DNA of 8,555 bases from Rhodospirillales bacterium (GTDB lineage Bacteria > Pseudomonadota > Alphaproteobacteria > Rhodospirillales > 2-02-FULL-58-16): assembly GCA_021775195.1 (NCBI GenBank), contig JAJFIG010000256.1, positions 1 to 8,555 of the forward strand, given 5' to 3'. A model generated the notes under the pieces. That model saw nothing but the letters and a program-made list of their open reading frames with translations, made no database searches and was not told where the DNA came from. Below are positions 1-6,467 of the stretch, one piece after another. Position numbers and translations under genes: made by a program. How positions within the stretch are numbered: position 1 is the first letter of the stretch; each line of letters begins with the position of its first letter.

Positions 1-294
1 CGACCAGCCTTCGAACTTGGACGGCACCTTGTCCCACCATGTGCTCGTGTCGCCCGGCCCACCGGGAATCGGCACCATGTCATTGAGCCGGAAGGAGATC
101 AGCACCGCCTTCTTGAGCCACTGATTGACGGTCCAGACGCCGTCTGCTTTTTCGGCAACCCGGGCTTCGCCGTTGTCCAACAGGTTCAGAGCCGCGTCGA
201 CGGCATCACGGACATCACCCGAGGTAGTCGGGTCGATGGTGTCACGGTCCTCCCAGGCGGCATCGATGACGTTTTGCAATTGGCTCGTGTTCAT
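1..294 (-). CDS. dapD: 2,3,4,5-tetrahydropyridine-2,6-dicarboxylate N-succinyltransferase, N-terminal part (runs off the window)
   Basis: DapD transfers succinyl from succinyl-CoA to tetrahydrodipicolinate in the cytoplasm, in the succinylase branch of lysine and meso-diaminopimelate synthesis. Only the first 98 residues are present; the family is about 275-285 residues long, so the left-handed beta-helix catalytic part lies outside. What is seen is the typical N-terminal helical domain: an opening [18 protein letters not shown], then [31 protein letters not shown], and [12 protein letters not shown], which match from memory the E. coli pattern ([29 protein letters not shown]). The ATG at 294 is chosen because it gives the family N-terminus and has GGAGG (298-302) three bases upstream. 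The pyrimidine nucleotidase gene lies 106 bases upstream on the same strand. Identity is close to certain; completeness cannot be judged. Confidence 0.95.
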   Translation of the reverse strand, partial: MNTSQLQNVIDAAWEDRDTIDPTTSGDVRDAVDAALNLLDNGEARVAEKADGVWTVNQWLKKAVLISFRLNDMVPIPGGPGDTSTWWDKVPSKFEGWS

Positions 295-338
295 GGTCCT
301 CCGGATCGCTGTTCGAAGGTAAAGAAAATCGGCCTGCG

Positions 339-367
339 ACCATGATTGAGGAGCGTGGCCCTGTCAA
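339..367 (-). promoter_or_regulatory. possible sigma-70-type promoter for dapD
   Basis: On the minus strand a perfect -35 hexamer TTGACA (362-367) is followed after 17 bases by CATGGT (339-344). That hexamer keeps only the A at position 2 and the Ts at positions 3 and 6 of the -10 consensus. Transcription would start near 332, leaving a leader of about 38 bases that contains the strong GGAGG of dapD. The -35 and spacing are good and the -10 is poor, so dapD may equally be read through from the nucleotidase gene upstream. Confidence 0.3.
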
Positions 368-400
368 CAACGGCTGACGGGGTGGGCGGTTCCCTGCACC

Positions 401-1120
401 TCAGCCGGGTAAGTCCGCAAGGGCTTGAAGCCAATCCGCCAGATCATCGATTACGTGATGCACGTGCGCCGCATCCGCACCCTCCTGGCCGACCGTGGAC
501 TGCGTGCGCACCCAAACGGTCGTCATGCCCAGCGCCGCCGCCGGCGCCAGGTTCCGGGCGATGTCCTCGACCATCACCGTTTTGTGCGGATCCAGGCTGT
601 AGCGCTCGACCAAGGCATCGTAGACGGCCGGATCGGGCTTCGGCAGATAGTCCGCGTCCTTGATATCGAAGACCGCGTCGAAGTGATGGCCGACCCCCAG
701 CCGGTCCATGACCCGGTCGGCGTGATCGGTGGACGCGTTGGTGAAGATGATCTTTCGCCCGCTCAGCCTGTCCAGCGCCGCATCCAGGGCAGGGCTCGGA
801 GACACCGGGCTCAGGTCTATGGCGTGGACAAAATCCAGAAACTCCTTCGGGTCGAGCCCGTGGCGGCTCATCAACCCGCGCAGTGTCGTTCCGTACTCCC
901 GGAAATAGGTTTTCTGCACCCGGTAGGCTTCGTCCAGATCGAGTGCTAGGTAGTCGGCAATGAACTCCCGCATACGCACGTCGATCTGCGCGAAAAGGTT
1001 GGTTTCCGCCGGATAAAGCGTGTTGTCCAGGTCGAACACCCAAGTCTCGATGTCGTGGGCGATTTCCGCACAAGGCAGCGCCACGGCCTCGGATGAAGTC
1101 GGTTCTCCACTTTCAACCAT
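401..1120 (-). CDS. HAD-superfamily pyrimidine 5'-nucleotidase (YjjG/SDT1-like)
   Basis: A cytoplasmic HAD phosphatase of the pyrimidine 5'-nucleotidase type, expected to remove the phosphate from UMP/CMP-like nucleotides; the true substrate is not visible. With the start at 1120 it has 239 residues, a usual family length. All four HAD motifs are present: motif I WVFDLDNTLYP (nucleophile Asp30, acid/base Asp32), motif II IIFTNAS (Thr127), motif III LPKPDP (Lys161), motif IV VMVEDIARN (Glu185-Asp186). A helical cap of about 80 residues lies between motifs I and II. Start choice: an upstream in-frame ATG at 1198 has a purine-rich GAGGGGAG directly before it and would add 26 residues, but that stretch uses codons rare elsewhere here (AGG, ATA, GTA, GGA) and is unlike the family, so 1120 is preferred although its own ribosome site is weak. 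It lies directly upstream of dapD on the same strand. As I recall, argB usually precedes it in alphaproteobacteria; here they are 6.7 kb apart. Confidence 0.88.
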   Translation of the reverse strand: MVESGEPTSSEAVALPCAEIAHDIETWVFDLDNTLYPAETNLFAQIDVRMREFIADYLALDLDEAYRVQKTYFREYGTTLRGLMSRHGLDPKEFLDFVHAIDLSPVSPSPALDAALDRLSGRKIIFTNASTDHADRVMDRLGVGHHFDAVFDIKDADYLPKPDPAVYDALVERYSLDPHKTVMVEDIARNLAPAAALGMTTVWVRTQSTVGQEGADAAHVHHVIDDLADWLQALADLPG

Positions 1121-1346
1121 GATCTCATTAGGGGGCCCGCTCCGCAGTCCTGGCAAGTCAAATATGCGCCTGGTACGGTGGAAATACGTTACAGGCATCT
1201 CCCCTCAGCGCCACGGGCAGCCGTGGATTTCATCAACTTTTATTAAGAAAATCGCAAGCGAATGACCTTACGCTTGTCCACTAGTCGAGAAAAAATTTCG
1301 GAATATTATTGGATTTCGCAGCCCGCCGCGAAGATTTGCAACACCC
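1121..1346. promoter_or_regulatory. divergent intergenic region between the nucleotidase and the EAL gene
   Basis: This 226-base stretch separates two divergent genes and is clearly more AT-rich than its flanks between about 1226 and 1316, as expected for a promoter region. It holds a perfect 6-bp hairpin CCACGG-gcag-CCGTGG (1211-1226) with no T-run on either side, so not an obvious terminator. It also holds a 6-bp inverted repeat CAAGCG/CGCTTG with a 10-base centre (1255-1276), a possible operator. TATTAT at 1304-1309 is a plausible -10 for the EAL gene and would give a leader of about 30 bases, but no convincing -35 lies 16-18 bases before it. No tRNA or small coding gene was found. Confidence 0.45.
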
Positions 1347-3056
1347 GTGAACGATGCAAGAGAATCATCGCCGGCGACCCGGCCGGCTGAGGAAGTAAGG
1401 GCGGAGCGAGATCGATTCGTCGCCCTCGCGTTCTGCTGGGCCGACGTTCTTCTCGAACTCGACCCCAGCGAGACGGTGATATTCGCCGCCGGCGCCACCC
1501 GCCCCCTGCTCGGCCACCAGCCGGGTGACCTCATCGGGAGACCGTTCCATGAGTTGGTCGCCCCCGAGGACCGCTCCCTCGTCCGCGGTCTACTGGGAAT
1601 CGCGGGCAAAAAAGGGCGCATCGAGAACGTCTCGGTCCGACTTCAAAGCGTCACTGGCGCGACTGCCCCGCTACCCTTCGCCGGCTACCGCCTCGATGAT
1701 CTCGGCAAACACTTTTTCCTGGCTTTCCGCGTCGGCTCGGCGACACCGAGGAAGGGAACGTCGGGTCGCTTGACCCGCGACACCGGCAGCGGGCTGTTCG
1801 ACACCCAGTCCTTTACGGAGATCGCCAACCAAGCCCTAGCATCCGCCAGGGAGGGCGAAGCCTCGACACGGATGACGTTGATCGCGTTGGCCGATTACGA
1901 GAACCTTCGCCAGCGGCTTAACACGGAATCCGAACAGGATTTCCTGAACACGGTCGGGGCCTGCCTGCGCGCCAACTCGCTTGACGGGGACGCCGCCGCG
2001 CGCATCGCCGATGACCGATCCGGACTGCTCCACGGTACCGAACTCGACATCACCGACCTCGAAGACCAGGTCGCCGAGATTTCCCGCGACATCGACCCCG
2101 CCGGGAAAGGCACCACTGTCGAATCCGCAACGGTCCATCACGACGACGGCGCCAACGACGAGGACGTCGCCCATGGCCTCATTTACGCCATCAACCGCTT
2201 TCGCAACGCCCGAGGCAGCGATTTCACCATCAAGAGCTTGTCGACCAGCATGTCGTCCCTGGTCACCGAGGCGGTAAAGTCGGTCACCGACTTCAAGCAG
2301 GTGGTTGCCACCGCCAATTTCGACATCGCCTTCCAGCCCATCATCAACGCGGTGACCGGCGAGATCCATCACTACGAGGCCCTGGCCCGTTTCGGTAATC
2401 ATGGTCCCGAACAATCGCCCTATGAATACATCACTTTTGCCGAGGAAACCGGGCTGATCCAGGAATTCGACCTTGCCATGGTCGGCAAGGTGACCGAGTG
2501 GTTGTCAAAGGCGCCCCGGGACCGCGACTATTCGGTGGCGGTGAATGTGTCTGGACATTCGGTGGCTTCGTCGTCCTATGTCGCTGGTCTTCACACCCTG
2601 TTGCGGGAAAACATCTGGACCCGCGGCCGCCTGATGTTCGAAATCACCGAATCCGCACGCATGGATGATCTTGTGATTGCCAACAGGTTTATCCATGGTT
2701 TGCGCAGCGAGGGCTACAAGGTCTGCCTGGATGATTTCGGCGCCGGAGCGGCGAACTTCCAATATCTCAGCACCCTGGAAGTGGACGTTGTCAAGTTGGA
2801 CGGTCTGGCCGTGCGTAACGCCGAGTCGGCACCCAAGGGAAAGGCCTTCCTGCGTGCCCTGACGACCCTGTGCAGGGACCTCGGTGTCGAGACCATCGCC
2901 GAGATGGTGGACAACACAAAGAGCCTGGAATTTATCCGGGAATGTGGCGTCAACTATGTCCAGGGTTACCTTTTCGGCTTGCCGGCAACCGACGTGGGTA
3001 CCTTCGATGAACAGATCAAACCCCGCCTTTTCCCCGGGCGGCGCAGAAAAAATTGA
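1347..3056 (+). CDS. cyclic-di-GMP phosphodiesterase: PAS, degenerate GGDEF, EAL
   Basis: The 569-residue product has no signal peptide or membrane segment and is probably cytoplasmic. A PAS-like sensor covers about residues 22-130. Residues 147-245 follow the layout of a GGDEF domain, but the signature is replaced by ARIADDRSG near 218-226, so it should not make c-di-GMP. The EAL domain spans about 318-562 and should hydrolyse c-di-GMP to pGpG. It keeps the expected catalytic and metal-binding residues: Glu344 in YEALAR, Asn400 in VAVNVSG, Glu432 in FEITES, Asp462-Asp463 in LDDFGAG, Lys483 in VVKLDG, Glu519 in TIAEMV and Gln539 in VQGYLFG. The start is the GTG at 1347; the reading frame is open back to a TGA at 1263 without an ATG, the first internal ATG is codon 176, and no good Shine-Dalgarno is visible, so the start is the weakest part. 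It runs divergently from the nucleotidase and precedes a diguanylate cyclase on the same strand. Confidence 0.9.
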   Translation: MNDARESSPATRPAEEVRAERDRFVALAFCWADVLLELDPSETVIFAAGATRPLLGHQPGDLIGRPFHELVAPEDRSLVRGLLGIAGKKGRIENVSVRLQSVTGATAPLPFAGYRLDDLGKHFFLAFRVGSATPRKGTSGRLTRDTGSGLFDTQSFTEIANQALASAREGEASTRMTLIALADYENLRQRLNTESEQDFLNTVGACLRANSLDGDAAARIADDRSGLLHGTELDITDLEDQVAEISRDIDPAGKGTTVESATVHHDDGANDEDVAHGLIYAINRFRNARGSDFTIKSLSTSMSSLVTEAVKSVTDFKQVVATANFDIAFQPIINAVTGEIHHYEALARFGNHGPEQSPYEYITFAEETGLIQEFDLAMVGKVTEWLSKAPRDRDYSVAVNVSGHSVASSSYVAGLHTLLRENIWTRGRLMFEITESARMDDLVIANRFIHGLRSEGYKVCLDDFGAGAANFQYLSTLEVDVVKLDGLAVRNAESAPKGKAFLRALTTLCRDLGVETIAEMVDNTKSLEFIRECGVNYVQGYLFGLPATDVGTFDEQIKPRLFPGRRRKN

Positions 3057-3319
3057 ACCTGTGATGCATTTGTCGTTTCCGGCACCCCCACCCCACCATG
3101 TAAGGTATGGCAAACAACGACCTTCCGATGAAAGAATCACTCCGCTGCAAACATTTAAGTATATGGCAACGCTTGGGCAACTGCCTTCACGTGGAACTAG
3201 GGTTTCTTATCTACGCTGGTCTGGAAGAAATTGTGTGATTAGACCGCGGACACAATTTGGGGACGGCATCGCCAAACCCCATGCACATGTACTCAGACCC
3301 CAGGAGTAACCGGGGCACG
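3057..3319 (+). other. 263-base intergenic region upstream of the diguanylate cyclase
   Basis: The EAL and GGDEF genes are not tightly packed: this gap is long enough for an independent promoter. It contains a perfect 9-bp inverted repeat (described separately), an 8-base direct repeat TATGGCAA at 3106-3113 and 3162-3169 that may be chance, and a 43-codon open frame from ATG 3107 to TGA 3236-3238 with mixed third-position bases and only AAGG one base before the ATG. I found no T-run terminator after the EAL stop and no convincing -35/-10 pair; TATCTA near 3208-3213 is a weak -10 candidate. No tRNA-like structure was seen. Confidence 0.4.
3228..3258. promoter_or_regulatory. perfect 9-bp inverted repeat, candidate operator or leader hairpin
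   Basis: AAATTGTGT (3228-3236) and its exact reverse complement ACACAATTT (3250-3258) are separated by 13 bases. The arms start 22 bases apart, about two helical turns, as for a protein dimer reading the same DNA face. It ends 61 bases before the preferred ATG of the diguanylate cyclase. No T-run follows on either strand, so a terminator is unlikely. It could be an operator, or a stem in the leader if transcription starts before it. The cognate regulator is unknown. Confidence 0.45.
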
Positions 3320-5074
3320 ATGGCAAAAAGAGAGCAATCCGTGACTGCCGGTGAGGGCCGGACGGCTGGTGCCAACGCGGCGACTCCGGTGCCCGATGAC
3401 CCGAACTTGACTCTGGTCAACACCTATCCCGGAGCAGCACTGGTGGTTGGCACCGACGGGTCGGTGATTGCCACCAATTCCAACGGCGCTGGAATCGAGG
3501 CCCTATTGAATCATGCCGCGGTTCCCGAAATCGTCGCCCTGATCAAGAAGGCGGCTGACGACAGAACGGTGACCGCCAGCACCGTGCCCCTGGCCGGCGC
3601 CAAAGGGGATATTGTTCTGGAAGCGACTGTTGTGCCGGAAGTCGGCAACGGTCGGCACCTACTACTTGCCCGTGACCTGACCATGGAACGCAACCTTCGC
3701 ACCACGTTGGTTGAATCGCGTCAGCGTTACAAAGACCTGGTCGAGATTTCCAGTGATTTTGCCTGGGAATTGGGCCCCGACGGCACCTTCGTCTTCGTAT
3801 CGCCTCGTGGCGCGTTGGGTTTCGCCGCCACACAACTGGTCGGTTGCCGGCCGGACGAGTTCGTCCTCAATCCCGATGATTACAAGCCCCTGCCATTCCT
3901 CAGTGACCGGCGCCTCGAGGACGTCGAGATGTGGATGCGCCGGGCCGATGGGTCGACGGCCTGTGTCCTCGCCTCCTGCCAGCCGCTGACCGGCTCTGAT
4001 GGGTCTTTGCTGGGAACCCGGGGTATCTGCCGCGACGTCACCGAGGAGCGCGAGCGCGAGGCGGCCCTGACCCGGGCTCGCCACCGTGAACAGTTGCTCA
4101 GCTATATCGTCGGCACGATCCGCGACGAGGTCGAGCCCCACAACATGCTGACGGCGGCGGCGACAGCGACGGCAAGGGTGTTGGCGGCGGCCGGGTGTCG
4201 GATTTTCCGCCAGGACGAAACCGGTGTCTTCAAGGTCGCCGCCGATACCGGCGATACGGACGGCATCGACGACATGGACAATCTTCTGGCCACTCTGCAG
4301 GGTGACAGCAAGCCGCTGCAGGCCGAGGTCGGCCCCTGGCAGGTGCTGCTGACCGCCACCCACTATCGCCAATCGGTCAATGGGGCCATTTGTATCTGGA
4401 AACAAACCGGCTTGGTCGACTGGGAGGATGATGACCGCATTCTGATGCGCGACGTCGCCAACCAACTCGGCATCGCCAACGAACAGATCACCAACCATGA
4501 ACGGATTGTCAGGTTGTCGCGCACTGACGATCTGACCGGCCTGCTCAACCGCCGTGCGTTCTTCGACGAGGAACTCCCGCGGCGACTGAAACGATTGCGG
4601 CACAGCCGTGAGACCGGTGCATTTTTTTATATCGACCTGGACAATTTCAAATGGGTCAATGACGTCCACGGACACCAGCGCGGGGATGAAGCACTGTTGT
4701 TCCTGCGCGACATGCTGATCGAGCATTCCCGCCCCGGCGATGTTATTGTGCGCTTGGGCGGTGACGAGTTCGCCATGTGGCTGGACGGCATCGACCGCGA
4801 CGTCGCCACCAAACGCGTCGAGACTTTGATTGCCTCGAGCACGGACCTGCGCCGATTTTCCGGGACCGAGGATCATCCCCTGGGGTTGTCCGTGGGTATC
4901 GCGATTTATGATCCCCACACCGACGCCAGTCCCGACGATCTGCTTGCCCGCGCCGACGCCGCGATGTATGACGCCAAGCGCGCCGGCAAGGGCGGCTTCA
5001 AGGTTGGGGAGGCTTCCGCCCTCCCGCCTGGTTCGCCTGTTGACGACACCGACCGTCCGGAGAAAGCGTCGTGA
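3320..5074 (+). CDS. diguanylate cyclase with PAS-PAS-GAF-GGDEF layout
   Basis: The protein, 584 residues from the ATG at 3320, should condense two GTP to cyclic-di-GMP. It has no membrane segment. Domains: PAS at about 29-119; a second PAS at about 134-241, beginning RYKDLVEISSDFAWEL and ending in the usual GICRDVTEERERE coupling helix; a GAF-like domain at about 254-389; GGDEF at about 400-560. The GGDEF part is intact: DDLTGLLNRRAF (403-414), the metal/GTP loop IDLDNFKWVNDVHGHQRGDE (438-457), the signature RLGGDEF (GGDEF 480-484), and an RPGD inhibitory site (471-474) at the standard spacing before it, so product feedback inhibition is expected. Start choice: in-frame TTG 3257 and ATGs at 3281 and 3287 also exist, but 3320 has GGGG four bases and AGGAG thirteen bases upstream, and the extra residues look non-coding. 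Its TGA overlaps the next gene's GTG (GTGA, 5071-5074). The signals sensed by the PAS and GAF domains are unknown. Confidence 0.93.
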   Translation: MAKREQSVTAGEGRTAGANAATPVPDDPNLTLVNTYPGAALVVGTDGSVIATNSNGAGIEALLNHAAVPEIVALIKKAADDRTVTASTVPLAGAKGDIVLEATVVPEVGNGRHLLLARDLTMERNLRTTLVESRQRYKDLVEISSDFAWELGPDGTFVFVSPRGALGFAATQLVGCRPDEFVLNPDDYKPLPFLSDRRLEDVEMWMRRADGSTACVLASCQPLTGSDGSLLGTRGICRDVTEEREREAALTRARHREQLLSYIVGTIRDEVEPHNMLTAAATATARVLAAAGCRIFRQDETGVFKVAADTGDTDGIDDMDNLLATLQGDSKPLQAEVGPWQVLLTATHYRQSVNGAICIWKQTGLVDWEDDDRILMRDVANQLGIANEQITNHERIVRLSRTDDLTGLLNRRAFFDEELPRRLKRLRHSRETGAFFYIDLDNFKWVNDVHGHQRGDEALLFLRDMLIEHSRPGDVIVRLGGDEFAMWLDGIDRDVATKRVETLIASSTDLRRFSGTEDHPLGLSVGIAIYDPHTDASPDDLLARADAAMYDAKRAGKGGFKVGEASALPPGSPVDDTDRPEKAS

Positions 5075-6381
5075 TCTCGCTGGAAGAAAAAATACTCGGC
5101 GAGAACGGCGATACGGTCGCGCTCCCGTACGAGGAGACCAAGGAACTCGCCAGTCACTCCGATCCCAGGGTACGCCAAATCCTGGCGTCACGTGCCGACG
5201 TCCGGCCCGAGCTTTTGTATTTTCTCGCCGAGGATCCCGCGTCCGAGGTACGCCGCTGCGCCGCCTTGAACTCATCAACACCCTTACAGGCCGACCTCAA
5301 ACTGGCCACCGATAACGACGAGGACGTACGCGCCGCCGTCGCTGAGAAGGTCGCCCATATTGCGCCCAGCCTAGCCGGTGATGAACACGAGCGGACGCGC
5401 CAAACCGTTTACGAAGCGTTGATGATCTTGACCAACGATCAGATCACCCGCATCCGCCAGATCCTTTCGGAATCCCTTAAGGACGTAGTCAACGCGCCCC
5501 ACGGCGTGGTCCGCCGCCTCGCCGGCGACGAAGAGACCGTGGTCGCCGCGCCTGTTCTGGAATTCTCGCCTGTCCTTACCGACGAGGATCTGTTGGAAAT
5601 TATTGAGGCGGGTCCCGCGGCAGGTGGATTGGGCGCCATATCGCGGCGCTCCGAAGTCAGCGAATCTATCGCCGATGCGGTCGCCGGGAGCAAGGACGTC
5701 GAAGCCGTCGCCGATCTGCTTTCCAATGCCAGTGCCCAAATTCGCGAGGAAACCCTTGATCGATTGATCGACCGCGCCCCGAGTGTTGAGCTGTGGCATG
5801 CGCCGCTGGCCGAACGCCCCCATTTGGCACCCAGGGCAGCCACCCGTCTTGCGCGCTTTCTCGCCGACAACCTGCTCGAGGTTTTGCAGCAGCGGACCGA
5901 CCTTGACACCAAGACCCTGGACAGCGTCAAGGCCGTCGTCCGCCGCCGTATCGACAAGGAGGCCATTAGTGCAGAATCCACGCGGCCGGTAGGCACACAA
6001 CCGCCGGCGCCGCCGGATTTCATGAAGCTGACCCTGCCCATCAACATGGTCCGCGGACTACTCGATGCCGGCAAGCTTGACGGCAGTGTCATTCTCAAGG
6101 CCCTGCATTCCCACGACTACGCCTTCGTCCTCGCGGCCCTTGCCGCCCTCGGCGAATTTCCGCCTTCCATCGTCCAGAGAGTTTTTGCCAAAAAAAGCGC
6201 CAAAGGCATCGTCGCCGTCGCTTGGAAGGCTGGCCTCACAGCCGAGAATGCCGTGACCTTTCAACAGGTGTTGGCGCGCATTGGACCGGCGAAACAGCTC
6301 TGTGCCACCGAGGATGGTCGGTTCCCACTGAGCGAAAAACAAATGACAAAACAGTTGGAGAAGTACGGCAACAACCATTGA
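5071..6381 (+). CDS. DUF2336 protein with N-terminal HEAT-like repeats (first paralogue)
   Basis: The 436-residue product is predicted soluble and almost wholly helical. Residues 25-95 carry HEAT-like repeats of the pattern D..VR..(L/A)A: DPRVRQILASRADVRPELLY, ASEVRRCAA and DEDVRAAVAEK. A DUF2336 region follows (about 100-295), with PVLEFSPVL (161-169), DEDLLEII (171-178), AISRR (189-193) and SAQIREETLD (221-230). A proline-rich linker (about 300-325) leads to a C-terminal region ending in KGIVAVAWKAGL (378-389). No catalytic motif is seen; the domain is known as of unknown function, and protein binding is my inference from the repeat fold. The GTG at 5071 overlaps the cyclase stop, and GGAG (5059-5062) lies eight bases upstream, so translation is probably coupled to that gene. 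This ties the protein to c-di-GMP signalling by context only. Confidence 0.85.
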   Translation: MISLEEKILGENGDTVALPYEETKELASHSDPRVRQILASRADVRPELLYFLAEDPASEVRRCAALNSSTPLQADLKLATDNDEDVRAAVAEKVAHIAPSLAGDEHERTRQTVYEALMILTNDQITRIRQILSESLKDVVNAPHGVVRRLAGDEETVVAAPVLEFSPVLTDEDLLEIIEAGPAAGGLGAISRRSEVSESIADAVAGSKDVEAVADLLSNASAQIREETLDRLIDRAPSVELWHAPLAERPHLAPRAATRLARFLADNLLEVLQQRTDLDTKTLDSVKAVVRRRIDKEAISAESTRPVGTQPPAPPDFMKLTLPINMVRGLLDAGKLDGSVILKALHSHDYAFVLAALAALGEFPPSIVQRVFAKKSAKGIVAVAWKAGLTAENAVTFQQVLARIGPAKQLCATEDGRFPLSEKQMTKQLEKYGNNH

Positions 6382-6386
6382 GGACG

Positions 6387-6424
6387 GGACCTTAGTCAGT
6401 CTGCGCCGACTGTTCCGAAGGTCC
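6387..6424 (+). other. two-part hairpin between the two DUF2336 genes
   Basis: GGACC (6387-6391) pairs with GGTCC (6420-6424), and inside it CAGTC (6397-6401) pairs with GACTG (6408-6412) around a six-base loop, with unpaired bases between the two stems. There is no T-run, so it is not a classical terminator. It lies 44 bases before the preferred start of the second DUF2336 gene and could tune readthrough or mRNA stability between the two genes. It could also be chance, given the base composition. Confidence 0.25.
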
Positions 6425-6467
6425 ATTGGTCAACTGCCAGGGAACGAAGCTCTTGCCAGTACTCGGT

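Noticed and set aside
1121..1198. 26-residue N-terminal extension of the nucleotidase from an ATG at 1198
   Set aside because: A purine-rich site precedes it, but codon choice in the extension is unlike the rest of the gene and the family starts near the later ATG. Not excluded outright.
1211..1226. CCACGG/CCGTGG hairpin as a transcription terminator
   Set aside because: It lies in the divergent promoter region, not after a gene end, and has no T-run on either side.
3027..3052. GC-rich partial stem followed by A-run at the end of the EAL gene as a terminator
   Set aside because: The arms match over only about five bases, lie within the coding region, and the plus strand is followed by As, not Ts.
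1836..3140. Minus-strand frames of 192 and 211 codons opposite the EAL gene
   Set aside because: Shadows of the EAL reading frame; the sense strand carries all catalytic motifs.
3257..3319. Earlier starts for the diguanylate cyclase (TTG 3257, ATG 3281, ATG 3287)
   Set aside because: No ribosome site at a good distance, and the extra residues look non-coding; TTG 3257 also lies within the inverted repeat.
3662..5281. A 539-codon open frame on the minus strand opposite the diguanylate cyclase
   Set aside because: It lies fully antisense to a gene with clear PAS, GAF and GGDEF motifs; its protein is low-complexity and matches no family. Long antisense frames are common in high-GC DNA.
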